A stretch of DNA of 64,000 nucleotides from Lutjanus erythropterus (GCA_020091685.1 CM034601.1:7628419-7692418); one strand, 5' to 3'; counted from the first letter of the stretch, positions 52,001 to 62,950 are shown. Made by a program: numbers and translations. The notes: generated by a model not told the origin, from the letters alone.

Positions 52001-52031
52001 TATGTCGATGCAATCCACGAGGCCGACTCAT
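51987..52031 (-). promoter_or_regulatory. uORF overlapping the zbtb16 start codon
   Basis: An ATG at 52031-52029 opens a 14-codon frame (MSRPRGLHRHNGFN) that ends at TAA 51989-51987, so it crosses the main ATG at 52000 in a different frame. The uORF start context is weak (C at -3, A at +4), while the main start has A at -3 and G at +4. Leaky scanning should therefore allow main-frame translation, with the uORF likely lowering output. Ribosomes that use the uORF terminate just past the main start. The reading is direct from sequence; the regulatory role is inferred. Confidence 0.6.
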
Positions 52032-52089
52032 GAGGCTCGCCTTCCCCGCTCAGCAGTGTTTTTAGCTATCTTTGTAAACAAGACGAAAC
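52001..52089 (-). other. zbtb16: zbtb16 exon 2, 5' UTR part
   Basis: A strong acceptor precedes these 89 nt on the minus strand: a T-rich tract followed by CCTCTCCAG, with the AG at 52091-52090. This gives a 1,327-nt exon 2 from 52089 to 50763. The main reading frame is closed by a TGA at 52030-52028, so translation cannot extend far upstream of the ATG at 52000. The segment contains an overlapping upstream ATG, listed separately. The boundary is inferred from consensus only, without transcript evidence. Confidence 0.75.
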
Positions 52090-53077
52090 CTGGAGAGGAC
52101 ACAGAATGAAAAAAAAAAGATCAGTTCTGGTAAATTCTGACACAACAGCAAAGGAAGATAAAATGCACTGGCCTTTACACTTTCAAATCCAAAGATTTTT
52201 TTTCCAAAAAATGTAATGAATGACTTTTTTTTAATTAAATGCACTTAATTAAATTTCACAAAACTATATAAAGCACATTCATTAATTGCCGTTTCAAAAT
52301 AAAAATGCAATTATTTCAGCAATAAATCTATTTCAAGAATACCACTATTTATTTTGTAAATGGCAAGTGTGAAGTCAGTGGAGTTTCAAATTGCAAACAT
52401 CCTGCAGGGACGGTAAACACTCTGAGCAGAGGCATTGTTCTTTAAAATCAGCGGAGACTATTGACTGTAGATTTCTGAAGGGAGACAATTTGTGAGCCGT
52501 CCAACAGGCTCACCCTGCATACCAATCAGTCCAACATATGTTATGTTAAAAAGATGTCTTCATTTGGCTATCTGATGGGGATGTACACGCACGCTAAACA
52601 AGTGTGAATTGTGTTGTTTTCAGTGCTGCTTGGCTCACAAAGACCGTCAGCAGCCTTTCTGAAATTAAATAGCATCTTACTCAGTATTCCCATCACAGAC
52701 GGGAGCAGAGAGCAGCGGCCAGAAATGGATGGAAAAGGAAAGCAGGACGAGGCAAAAGCACACAAACGCTGCAGCACCAAACACTCTGCCCTGCTCTTAG
52801 TCGCTATTGTCAAATATCCAAATGAATGATTGTCTCTGGGACTGCATTAAACTCAAAGTTAACAGGGCAACATGTTGCTCCAGCTCATATCTACACTTTG
52901 ACCTACACTAAAATAATAAAGAGAGGCTTAAATTAAGAAATCGTAACAGTATATATACTTTAAATTAATGTCTCAGTGACTCTTTTAATATTCAACTACT
53001 TATAAAGAACAACACTGAGACAATGCCCTCCTCATTACAACAATTAAATAAACAGATGTGCCAATATATTTACTCTA

Positions 53078-53114
53078 AATGAATGAATGAATGAATGAAT
53101 GAATGAATGAATGA
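53078..53114. repeat. (GAAT)n microsatellite in intron 1
   Basis: About nine perfect tetranucleotide units. Confidence 0.95.
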
Positions 53115-53335
53115 CTAGCAGCTACATGCCTTGACCCACATCCTTGCTGAGCTCACTGCTGTCCAGTTTTTATACACTCAATCTGTCACATGCAGGGTTC
53201 AGCGTTTATGTTTGTCTTCAATGACGTGGGTCAGAAATCTGTTTGCCCTCAGTCAATTTTTACTTGCTTGTGTACAAATTGTTTTATTTGTGGTTATCAA
53301 ATAACAGCAAGGACAAAAGTTAATTGTCACATTCA

Positions 53336-53945
53336 ATCAAGGGCTGCAACGTCTAGAAAATGTCAGAAAATAGTGAAAATGTGCATCCCAGTTTTTCAAA
53401 GTCCACAGTAATATATTTAAATCTTGTCTAAACTCAAATATATTTAGTTTTATATCACAATAAATGGAGAAAGGCAGGAATTCTATATATCTGCAGGTTG
53501 AAAACAGAATGTTCTGCCATTTTGTGGGAAAAATTACTTTAAAAGGCTTAATATGCAACATTTTCCTTAAAATGTGCAGACTCATATAAATATAATACCT
53601 TTCAATCATCACTTATGACCCACTTGAAGTGTCTGGTTGTTTCTGTATCTGCCGAGCCCCTGCACTCTGCCTGCATTTCCTTATTTTTTCATCATGTGCT
53701 TGGGATGCTTTACCAACCCAAAATGTCGGATTTTGACGTCCTGGGAATGAGACTCAACAATCAGCTGTCTTTCTGGTGCGTTTACGAACAACTCGGACAA
53801 ATCCTAGTTTAATATGATAATAAAGGAAGAAAAGGAGAAATCTCCATATTTCAAAAAGTGAAAACAGCATTTTCTGCTGTTTCGCATGAAAACTTACTTT
53901 AATAATTAATCAACTGTCAAAACGGTTTGATAGTTCAATTTTTTT
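53336..53945. mobile_element. hAT-like repeat remnants in intron 1
   Basis: Diverged pieces: GGGCTGCAACGTCTAGAAAATG at 53341, ATTTCAAAAAGTGAAAACAGC near 53850 and AATTAATCAACTGTCAAAAC near 53903. The ends are unclear. Confidence 0.4.
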
Positions 53946-54619
53946 TTTTACCCACTTGTTTGTTGGGTAAGTGAGTTTACTTGGCCAACATGGCATTTTA
54001 CTTGCCCTGGGTAAGCAGGCAATCCATGAGGTTTACAATGACAAATTTTATAGGTTCATTGAGTTCTGTTCATTTTCTAATTTGGAGAATTTTCAAAAAC
54101 CTAAATTTTCATTTTCAGGATCTCCTATTTCATTTTTGAAGAGCTTAATGTTCTTTTTTTTCAAATAAGGAATAAAAAGAGAAGTTTGTGAGCACTTCTT
54201 TTCCTTCCTCCATGCCTGAGAACAATACACACAGAGAGAGAGACAAGGGGGGAAAAAAAGGAGAAAATATCATCACCCCTCCAGCTAGACGATGATTTAA
54301 ACAAAAAAGAGAAAGAGAGAGAGGGAATATCAATAATTCCCAGATATGTTATCTCACTTCAAAAACCTACAGTCTCCCAAGCACAAATCTGAATATTCAG
54401 GAGGGAAAAGATGCTGGCAGCTTTTGTTTGCCGTGAGGAAGATCATGGAAAATAAATAAACAGTGTTCTTGTCGGCTTTTGGGACACTGGACAGTTTGTC
54501 TTTTTCGTCACATTGATAAAATCGATACAGGAGGTGGGTAATGATGAAACCACAGGTCTTCATCCAACTGAGCTGCAGCCTCACAGTCAACAGAGGTCAT
54601 GCCTAAAACCCGACATTAT

Positions 54620-55090
54620 CTTTATTACAGGTGAGCCAATAGCTGCGATTTATGGCCCCAGTATACGATCAATGCCTGACGCGCTCTGTGGGACACGATG
54701 TAAAGTTGCTGTTTGGGGACTTTATCGCGTCTGTTAGCTCTCTATTAATAAAAAGGACGGAGCTCCGCGCGTCTAGACAGCTTTAATATTGGCCAGCCGC
54801 ACCAGACAAATTATACAGAGCGCTATGCATTATGCAAAACATCACGCACTACATTAAGTACATTAAGCCAGGGGGGAGATTTTCCTCGCTGGACGACACA
54901 CAATCTAGACGGCTGACAATAACCACATTAGGCCGACTTCACAGAGAAAGGCAGCATAATCAATCTGATCACGAGTTGTCTGCCATCCATAGCGCGCCTT
55001 GGCGACCCAGCCACAACAAGAATAAACAGCGTTCAATATTCCAGACCACGAGCCACCACTGACACACGCAAATGTGCAGAAAGCAAAATG
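54620..55090. other. Candidate conserved element in intron 1
   Basis: CpG-bearing, repeat-free sequence including TTTATGGCCCCAGTATACG, CTCTATTAATAAAAAGGACG and GCGCTATGCATTATGCAAAAC. Its position between exon 1 and exon 2 is usual for promoter-proximal enhancers. Confidence 0.3.
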
Positions 55091-56073
55091 GTACGGCGTC
55101 TCTGAGGGGGACAATCGGGAAAAAGTCTACAAGAGACAGACAGCTGCCGACTGAAGCCATCAACGCACAGGTGGACTTTGTTTGACGCTGGATGAAATGC
55201 TAAAACACTGGCGCTTTATAATTAAAGAGAAGGAGGTCTGATCTAGAGAACGATGCCTGCAGGAGAAAGAGAAAAAGAGTGAAAGCGGAGAAGAGAGAGA
55301 TCAGACAGTCTCGATAACAAATCAATTTGCCATTGCATCTGTTCCCCACCTCACAGTATGCCGCGCGTGTTACCGCAAGCCGATCACTGGTAACCAATCA
55401 GACATGTCTGTCAATCAATTTTAGTCGGACTGTACACTGACTGGATTTTGGGCTTGTTTCAAGATTAAACACCAGTGTCCCCAGTCCTCATCATGATGTC
55501 ATCACGGCTAAATGAGCCACACTGGTGCGTCTGGAGACACAAGGACGGGCAGGAGTGTCGCTGTCTACAAAAATTGCATAATTTCCATCAAAACGAGCAA
55601 ACGCGATTTCTCCAGTAAAGTCACATGGAGCGGGGCGTCATATGTTGTCTGGCTCCCGGTGAAACAGCCAGACCTCACGTCCTCTGGCTGCGATCTCCAG
55701 CATACTAAACCAGACCGAGAGACACAGCAGAGAGGGGGGGTTACGTCAACCTTAACATCTCTTACAATAGACTACCGTGCGTTCATGCAAACTTCCAACA
55801 CCTTGCAGCGCAATCAGGTAAACACTTGTTTTCATCCAGCAGCGCTCCCGGTGCGCAGATCCAACTTGCGTGCCAAAGTCGCGTTAGCTGGTAACTTCAG
55901 CATGAGGTTGAACGGGGACAAGCAGCGCGATCCCCCCGGCGCTAAATGCATCAAAACATCCACATGGTGAATGAAAGTACACAGAGAAAACAGTGGTAGA
56001 CGCATGCAGAGCAGCGGGTCTGGCACTTGTCGCCGGGAAACTGCAGCTGCGTTTAGCCCGGGTCGGTACTCAC

Positions 56074-56206
56074 CTAAGTTGCACGTTTTGATTCCGTATA
56101 GTGTAGGGGGAGTGGGGCTACAGCATAGTAAGGCAGTTCGCAGTACCCGCTCTCTCAACACGCACTAACTCCTTTCTTCTCTCGCCTTAGCAAATCAACA
56201 CGGCGC
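56074..56206 (-). other. zbtb16: Candidate non-coding exon 1 of zbtb16 (5' end undefined)
   Basis: The minus-strand donor CTTAG|GTGAGTACC (GT at 56073-56072) is close to consensus and lies in CpG-rich DNA just downstream of a full CRE. No TATA box is obvious between the CRE and the donor, which fits a CpG-type promoter with dispersed initiation. The transcription start is therefore placed only somewhere between about 56100 and 56206. This is inference from splice and promoter motifs; no transcript was examined. Confidence 0.45.
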
Positions 56207-56214
56207 TGACGTCA
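56207..56214. promoter_or_regulatory. Consensus cAMP response element (TGACGTCA)
   Basis: A perfect 8-bp palindromic CRE/ATF site lies about 133 bp upstream of the candidate exon 1 donor, in CpG-rich DNA. Full palindromic CREs near a start site are typical CREB/ATF targets. The site is seen directly; binding is inferred. Confidence 0.5.
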
Positions 56215-56773
56215 ACGCAGCCAGTCAGCCAGACGAGCAGCAGGCAGGCAGGCAGGCGGGCAGCCGGCGCTGCGCTCCAGCCCATACAAACACTAAGAAA
56301 GTGAGACACCTAGGGGGCTGTCTCATGTCAAACGGCTGTGTTACAGTATGGCAGTGAGAGGTGAGCGTCACTGCCCTCCCTCCAGCTGTTTGAACGCACG
56401 TAACAGCCTACAGTTGTGCTCAAACTCCAGCCAAGGGACAGACCTAATGGGAGGAAAACTCAAGTATGGATCCTCCTGAAGCCTCCCTCTTACTATTTTC
56501 AATCCATTCATTGAAACTATATCTCTGTTTGAGTGGCAGCACAGGTGAATGCAAAGGTTAACTGGGGGGAAAAGAAATGCAGCTGATCCATCCAGCATGA
56601 CATGAGATTAGGTGGTGCTGTGAAAAAGTTGTTTTTTTTTTTTATCATAGATTTTGAATTTTCAAAATCAGGTAGAAAAATAGTCAGTCATGCAAAAGCT
56701 TGATCATAAGTAAAAAAAAAAATATGTAGAGAGATGCTTGACTCAACAGGTTAAAATCCAGCATCTCAGGGCG

Positions 56774-57050
56774 TTAAAGGGGCAGTTCACGCCAAAATTA
56801 AAATACATATTTTGACTCTTACATGTAGTGCTATTTATCTTTTTCTCTGGTGTGAGTTGCAGAGTTTTGGAGGTATCAGCTGTAGAGCTGTCTTGTCTTC
56901 AGTACAATGGAAGCACATGGCACTCAGCTTGTGGTGCTCAAAGCATCAAAAAATACATGTTAAAAGCTCAACAGCAATGTCGTTTTTTTCAGAAATTATA
57001 AACCTGTTACTCAACATAATGCATAGACCTTAGAAAGAAAATTGCTCACA
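56774..57050. mobile_element. TTAAAGGGACAG MITE, left half only
   Basis: Starts TTAAAGGGGCAGTTCACGCC and runs through the diagnostic internal stretches (GAGTTGCAGAGTTTTGGAG, then CTTGTGGTGCTC, then CAACAGCAATGTC) before losing similarity near 57050. No right terminus is present. It lies inside tandem unit 1. Confidence 0.7.
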
Positions 57051-57252
57051 ATGATGCAGCTGACCCCTCCTGCACAAAAGAAAAGAATAACGGATGTGCT
57101 TTTAAAAAGTTATTGAATATTCAAAACAAGATAAAATAAATCAATAAATCAACAATGAAAAACCTGAATGAAGTGGTATCACTTTCACAAGTCAAAAAAG
57201 AAATGTAGCAAGGTGCTTGTGTCAACAGGTTACATCAGGCATTTTCAAGGTG

Positions 57253-58129
57253 TTAAAGGGACAGTCCCCCCCACAATTAAAAATACATGATGTTTCCTCT
57301 GGTCTGTAATGCCTACTTATCCAGGGGTGGATCTAGAAAAATATTCATGGATGACAAGAAGGTGGTGTGGAGTATTTAAAAGGTGGCAGAGATAGGCCTA
57401 TATATGACAATTTAATTGCAAACAAAGATAGATAAATATTTCCTTGGAAAATCTCCCAAATTAAGATATTTTAAACTCAAAAACATTATTCTGGCACATG
57501 AGTAAAGTATTCAAAAGAAATATCTAAAAGTGGCATAATAAACAAATAAATAAAACTGTTTTATTTCCAAATCGTCATCGTCGTGTGGCCAGAACATATC
57601 ATTGTATTATATACATTAATTTAAGTTTTTTATACTGTTTTTTTTTTTTTTAATTAATGCATTTAATTTGGCATCCCTAAGGAAGATAAGATGTTGCCTG
57701 CTGCAGGGACAGGTAGTGGAGCTGGGTAAGGCATTTTTTAGGGTGACCCCCCCCATGCCACCCTCCTAGATCCGCCCCGTATTAATCCATTTACTTTGGT
57801 TTGGAGTTGCAGAGTTTTGGATAGTGTTTTGTAGAGATGTATCCCTTCAATTGGACTAGATGGCACTCGGTTTCTTTGTGACTACATGGAAAGAAAGTAG
57901 TTCCAACATGAAACCTGGTCATGACTTCTAGAAAGAGACATAGCTGTTAAGTTTTTTCAAAAAGCTGAATGCCACCTACTTCCATAACACTGGAGAGAAA
58001 GCAAACATCTCTACAGCCGATGTCTCCAAAACTCTGCAACTCACACCAAAACGATCTGAATGGATAAATGGCCCTAATATCGAAGAGGAAAAATGTAGCT
58101 TTGATTTTTGGGGTGAATTATCCCTTTAA
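57253..58129. mobile_element. TTAAAGGGACAG inverted-repeat MITE, complete but interrupted
   Basis: Left end TTAAAGGGACAGTCCCCCCC, right end GGGGTGAATTATCCCTTTAA: long terminal inverted repeats bounded by TTAA. The central arm pair that gives AAAGAAAGTAGTTCC in other copies is reduced here to one arm near 57890. The hAT-like element at 57322-57779 is inserted in the left arm. The TTAA border could mean a piggyBac-like family or TWA-type Harbinger targeting; I cannot decide which. Confidence 0.75.
57322..57779. mobile_element. hAT-like non-autonomous element nested in a MITE
   Basis: Termini are CAGGGGTGGATCTAG on the left and CTAGATCCGCCCCG on the right, imperfect inverted repeats of the CAGGGGCGGATC type usual for hAT elements; the last base of the right end appears lost. 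The flanks TACTTATC (57314-57321) and TATTAATC (57780-57787) form an imperfect 8-bp target-site duplication (6 of 8 identical), as expected for hAT. It interrupts the host MITE between its TTATCC and ATCCATTTACTTTGG portions. There is no transposase reading frame. Confidence 0.7.
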
Positions 58130-58266
58130 AAGTGCCCACATTCATTTTCAGTGTCTTAATGTATTAAAACTGGGACCAGCTGGGAGTGATTTAGTGGAGG
58201 ACCCATGAAGCATGAGCACTTGTCTTTTCCTTTGTTGCATGCCTGCGACTACTATTATTATTAATC

Positions 58267-59207
58267 CAAACACTAAGAAAGTGAGACACCTAGGGGGCTG
58301 TTTCATGTCAAATGGCTGTGTTACAGTATGGCACTGAGAGGTGAGCATAACTGCCCTCCCTCCAGCTGTTTGAATGGTCAAACTGCAGCCAAGAACCAAG
58401 CACACTTAATGGGAGGAAAACTTAAGTATGGATCCTCCCGAAGCCTCCCTCTGGCCATTTTCAATCCATTAATTGTAACAATGCTTATGTTTGCGAGACA
58501 GCGGAGCACAGCACAGGTGAATGCAAAGGTTAGCTGAGAAAAATTATCCATCCTGATCACAAGAAATTCTTTCCAGTGGTGCATAAAGAAAGTAATTCAT
58601 CGTGTAGTGTTTTGAATATTCAAAACCAGATCGAAATCAGGTGAAGAAAAATGCAAAAACTTGATTGAGGCAGCATTAAATATCACAAGACAAAGAAAAA
58701 TATGTAGAGAGACGCTTGTCTCAACAGCTTAAAATCTGGAATCTCAAGGTGGTAAAGAGACAGTTCAGATTATGTTTATGTGAGACAATGTGGGACATGT
58801 TACCAGTGATGAGAGGACTAAATTTTGACGTCTATCTAACTTAACAAACATTTCTATGTCAGTATTTCTGTGTAACTTTGTGGAGACCCCATTTTTTTAC
58901 AAGTTCATTGTTTCCCTGTCTATCCTTGTGGCTGGACTTCTGAAAACTAGAGCCAATCAAAATGTGGGACATCATCTCTATATGTGGGACAGTGGGGCAA
59001 GGGACAAAAATGCCATGCAGTCCCACATATGCCACATATGCATGCTCAAACCACCAAAAATACTTAAACAGCGCCAAAGATGAGAGGAAATAATGTAATG
59101 TAATATAATATGTCTTTTTGATTTTTAGGTGAACTGTGCCTTTAAGTGTTCACATTCATTTTCAGTGTCTTAATGTATTAAAAAATGGGAACAACTGGGA
59201 GTGATTT
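58267..59207. repeat. Promoter-flanking tandem duplication, unit 2
   Basis: This is the shorter second copy. The leading segment (58267-58751) aligns with 56287-56773 but lacks about 20-25 bp near 58375. The MITE portion (about 58752-59137) is eroded, with only its two ends recognisable. The tail at 59139-59205 repeats 58132-58195. The level of divergence says the duplication is old rather than an assembly artefact. Confidence 0.72.
58752..59137. mobile_element. TTAAAGGGACAG MITE, eroded copy in tandem unit 2
   Basis: Only the ends are recognisable: GGTAAAGAGACAGTTCAG on the left and TTAGGTGAACTGTGCCTTTAA on the right. The interior has been replaced or scrambled. It contains the short palindromic pair ATATGTGGGAC / GTCCCACATAT (about 58979-58989 and 59021-59031). 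Confidence 0.5.
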
Positions 59208-59837
59208 AACTGCCACATGAAACGGCAAACAACGAAGGATAGAGAAAGAACAGATTATATAAAGTGGTTTAGTAGATCAGTGGGGAATTACAGTATGTTA
59301 TTCATCACTTAACTGCTCAATGTTTAAAGGTTCGGCGTCTTTGATTTATGGGGATTTATTGGCAGAATATGGTAGAAACAGAATATGAAACTAGAATGGA
59401 ATGGAGCTATGCCAAACTTTAGCAGGTTGCAGATTCATCATCCCTCAGTCGTAAACCTGGCACGGGCCGTCCGCAACGAGGAAATCTGCAACAGGCCATG
59501 CAGTGTGACCGCTTATGACAACACAAGCATGGGTGAGCTCTCATGTTCAAAAAGAGCGAGCCTCGTGGATTCAACCAATAACATGGAAGCATCAGTCGAC
59601 ACTGTTGTGATAACACAGAAAAATTCAATGCATTACCACACGTTTAACACAACTTTATATGACAGATTTGGTCCTCTTAAAGGAGAAATATGGAACAACT
59701 GTGCATCCAAGAGTACAGCAAGTTGGAGTCATAGACGGTTGAAGCAAGTTGCAAATACTTCAACTTAGCATGTTTCCCTATTTTCTGATAACGTATCATG
59801 GTCATTTATTTCTGTAAATATATTACTGATTTCCTCT

Positions 59838-59945
59838 TTAAAGGACCAGTGTGTAGGATTTAACAGTATCTAATGGTGAGGTTGCTGATTTCAACCATAA
59901 TGCCTTACCCTCCCCTTCCAAGCATGTATGGTGGGTGCAAAAGTC
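59838..59945. mobile_element. Fragment of the AAAGGACCAGTGTGTAGGAT repeat
   Basis: Starts at TTTAAAGGACCAGTGTGTAGG and continues through a GGTGAGGTTGC stretch to CCCTCCCCTTCCAAGCATGT, which it shares with the interior of the element at 2345-2974. Only the left part remains; the rest (AACGGCTCATTC onward) is missing. Confidence 0.55.
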
Positions 59946-61283
59946 ACAAAAAATATTACTGTATATGTAGACCCATGGGATGGGGACGGGGGCAGGATTT
60001 TTTTTGTTTTTTGCATATTATTTGCATCAGTTGTTTTGTCTGTTGTGGAATGTTTGCCTACCTAAAGGAAAAGAACAATAAAAAGTTGATCCCGCACACA
60101 AAAAATGTTATTGCGTAATAAATGCATTTTGGACAAATAACTCAGAAATCTGAGTCCTGAAAGAGAAATTTGATTTCCTTAAAAAGGTAAACTGGGCAAA
60201 ATCAAGAGTTTTCTGTTGCGGTCTTCTTTTAAGATTCTGATGACAAAAACTGAACTGAACTGAAGGAAAACCATCAAACAAAAGAAAAAAAATGGCAGTG
60301 CTTTTCTTGCTTTATAAAAAAATACGTCCCTGGTGATAAATAGAGTTAACATCTTCCAGCCGGATGGTTTTGAAGTGCATTAACAGCACTCAATTGTTTC
60401 TCATCATAGCTTTAATTTTCCACTTTTGCTTTTTTTCTGTTGACCAATAACCAGGGATGCAGTGGATGGTAAACCTTATAATCGTGTGGCTTGATGTAAC
60501 TCCACTGGTCTTTTATAGTGAAAGCATACTTATAGAGCTTCTTTGAAAATAAACCTGATTGATGTTTTTGACTTAATGATGATCACTGACTGGATGCTGT
60601 TTTATACCGATGGATTAATTTTATTCATTCTGTTGTTATGTTTCCTTTAAGTGCCCCTCGTAAGCTCTTACTTCAAGTTCCTAAAGTCACAAATACAAAG
60701 TGTCCCTCATTTAAGTAGTTTATTTTTGTTTGATTTAAAGTGATGGCTGGAGCAGCAGAAGAAAGAAGAGAATCTTCATTATTGTGCAGACATTTATGTT
60801 CCCCAGATCCTGTTGGCTTCCAAAACTTTTATCTAATGCCAGCCGGAGGGCAAAGTTTTCAGTTATCTGATGAAATATCTCAACATCTACTGGATGGATT
60901 GGCACATAATTCCAGGCTTGCAGATGATGTATTCTAATGATTTTGTGGGTATCCTAACTTTTTGTATAGCACCACCAGCAAGTTGACATTTTTGGTTTTG
61001 AGTGAGCCCTTGTTTAAAGAATATTTAAGGATATTTTCAATTAATATCTTCACATAGATATTAAAGTTTGCAGATTAGATAAGCAACCTGTTCTCTTCAC
61101 AGCTCATCAAATGCAAATGTCTTTGATGCACAAGGGTACCCTTACGCTTCTGTATGAGCCACTGCCACAATGCCAGTTTAGCACATGGTTATAGTGTGGC
61201 GCAGTTTGGGTAGGCTTAGGCAACAAAACTACTTGGGTAGATTTAAGAAAAGAAAATACTGGGGTGAAAATAAGTACGTCACG

Positions 61284-61336
61284 CTAAGCTATGCTACGCT
61301 ATGTTATGTTGCATCATGTTATGCCACGTCACGTGA
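61284..61336. repeat. Imperfect 10-bp minisatellite
   Basis: About five degenerate decamers of the GCTATGCTAC / GTTATGCCAC type, ending in CACGTCACGTGAC. Flanked by AGGCTTAGGCAACAAAACTA, which recurs in diverged form at about 61508, so it is probably part of a dispersed repeat. Confidence 0.55.
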
Positions 61337-62950
61337 CAGGACAGGCAAAGAAACAACTTTTTAGATAACAGTTTTGTCACATACCAACAAAATGTCACTA
61401 CTCCTAAGCGTCTGATACTGCGGCAGAAGGTACCCTTTAGCTGCAGTGTCTAACAAGGTCAGAAAGCGTTTTTTAAAACATGATAAATGCCATGAAACAC
61501 TCACAGTTTGGTCAGATCTAGGCACTAAAACTACTTGTTTACATTAAAGATAAGACCGTATTTGGGGTTTCCATAACTACAAAAGTCATGCAACGTAAGT
61601 CAAAGCGACTTAAAAGTCATAGAACACCTGTAATGTTATGTGCCTCACAACATTTTAGAATGTTTTTTATTCACACTGCACGCTTTGGTCTCATGCACAA
61701 GCCTTGTGTGTCCATGGGTGGACTTTGTCCCTCTTTATACTACATCAACAGCCTGGGGTGTCTTAAACAGCTGTGGACGGGTTTACATGGAAGTCACTTG
61801 AAAAGCCCACTGGTCAGTTTCAGCCACATGTGGGTACCATCCACATCTGTATGAGCTGCCGAGGGGCGTGACGTTCGTCAGTATCAGATAAGTTGAGAGT
61901 GAGACCAGGCTGGCACACAACACATGGTGTGATACAGGATTTAGCTTTAATTTTGTTAAGTTTTTAGGGGGTGCTGTGACAAAACATTAGTATCTGACAA
62001 CTTGGGAACGAGAACAGGCTGAGATAAAATGAAATACATACATAAATGACCTATCAGTTCTAGCCAGATAGAAAATACTGAGGCCAAATAGACTATATTC
62101 CCCACTGAATTCGCAGTAGGTAAAAATACACACATTCATCTAAGATCTTTATATGAACAACTATTTGTAACACAGCAACAGAAAGACCAAGACGCTGGGA
62201 GGGCCTCATCACCCAGGATGATGAGTTCCTCAGGCTCACATCAACACTTCACCGACTGAGGCTGATAAAATAGAAGCAATAGACAAGTCAGGTCAGAGTA
62301 AACTATCTGAGGGAGGCTCGGGTCATTCAGTGTCTGCAACAGATCACTCAACGTGTTCAATCAATCAGCAGCCTGACGGCATACTTGGGTTTTGCTGGGA
62401 GGGCGAGGAGGAAACATTAACATTATTTTTAACAAATAACAATAGATGTCTATATTGTTGTGTTCAAGAGCTGCCTACTTTATTTTTAAAATGGTCTTTT
62501 GACTGACATTCAAAATAACCAATGACAGACAAATTCTTTGGCATGACATTACACAGAGCTTCAGCTCTGCTTAAAAGTCATCATGGCCACAACAAAGCCT
62601 CTTTTAACAAATCCTCTTAGACATAGCCATTAACTTTTGATGTGCATCAGTCTACCTGATGCAAGACTTTATTTATTTATTTGATTTCTGGTTTATCATG
62701 AGTTTTCCAGTGACAAAGTACCTGTAATAGTCACTGTCATGCACTAACCTTTGGCTGTTTAAGGCCTCAGTATGCTCTAAAAGAAGTTGTTATCAGACTA
62801 AGATTCAGACCACCTGAAACCCCGTCTTGCAGTAATTGGTCAGGGGATCGGATGTGTGAAAGTAAAACAGGGTTTCAACTGCTCTCTCAAGATTTCTTCT
62901 TTCATTCCTCACGTTTACCTCCATTACTTTCTGACCGTGTGTACAGCCAA

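Larger units (their letters stand above)
52090..56073 (-). other. zbtb16: Inferred zbtb16 intron 1
   Basis: About 4 kb separates the exon 2 acceptor (52091-52090) from the best upstream donor (56073-56072). The span carries a (GAAT)n microsatellite near 53080, a hAT-like repeat at about 53336-53945, a purine-rich stretch at 54225-54325 and a repeat-poor block at about 54620-55090. No coding sequence is recognisable; the plus-strand frame at 55512-55970 resembles nothing I know. As I recall, human ZBTB16 also has a non-coding first exon a few kb upstream of exon 2. Confidence 0.55.
55820..56290. promoter_or_regulatory. zbtb16: CpG-rich probable zbtb16 promoter region
   Basis: CpG dinucleotides are clearly denser here than in the surrounding AT-rich sequence, for example around 55850-55945 and 56195-56275. 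The block also holds a (GGCA)n run near 56240-56262 and the CRE at 56207-56214. It lies directly upstream of the gene in the right orientation. A formal observed/expected CpG value was not computed. Confidence 0.5.
56287..58195. repeat. Promoter-flanking tandem duplication, unit 1
   Basis: The unit starts at CAAACACTAAGAAAGTGAG and ends in a block that includes TTCATTTTCAGTGTC. The first 110 bp match unit 2 at an exact 1,980-bp offset with few mismatches; beyond that, indels accumulate. It carries a roughly 490-bp non-transposon segment (56287-56773), then MITE sequence (56774-57050), a third partial copy of the segment's end (about 57107-57252), a second MITE (57253-58129) and a 65-bp tail (58131-58195). 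The non-transposon segment lies immediately upstream of the CpG-rich promoter. Confidence 0.75.

Noticed and set aside
52001-52018. N-terminal extension of zbtb16 starting at an in-frame GTG (MDCIDI-)
   Set aside because: There is no ATG there, a TGA closes the frame ten codons above the ATG, and the family start MDLTKMG with good initiation context is at 52000.
55512-55970. Plus-strand open frame of 152 codons near the CpG-rich region
   Set aside because: Frames are easily open in GC-richer DNA; no domain is recognised and no promoter or poly-A signal was seen. A bidirectional transcript cannot be excluded.
58979-59031. 11-bp inverted pair ATATGTGGGAC / GTCCCACATAT
   Set aside because: Short arms, a roughly 31-nt loop, within an eroded MITE; likely residue of the element rather than a functional hairpin.
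59385-59768. Plus-strand open frame of 127 codons upstream of the gene
   Set aside because: No domain or family resemblance and no splice context; ends next to a repeat.
60740-60937. Small plus-strand frame beginning MMAGAAEERRESS
   Set aside because: Sixty-five codons with no known similarity; not enough to call a gene.
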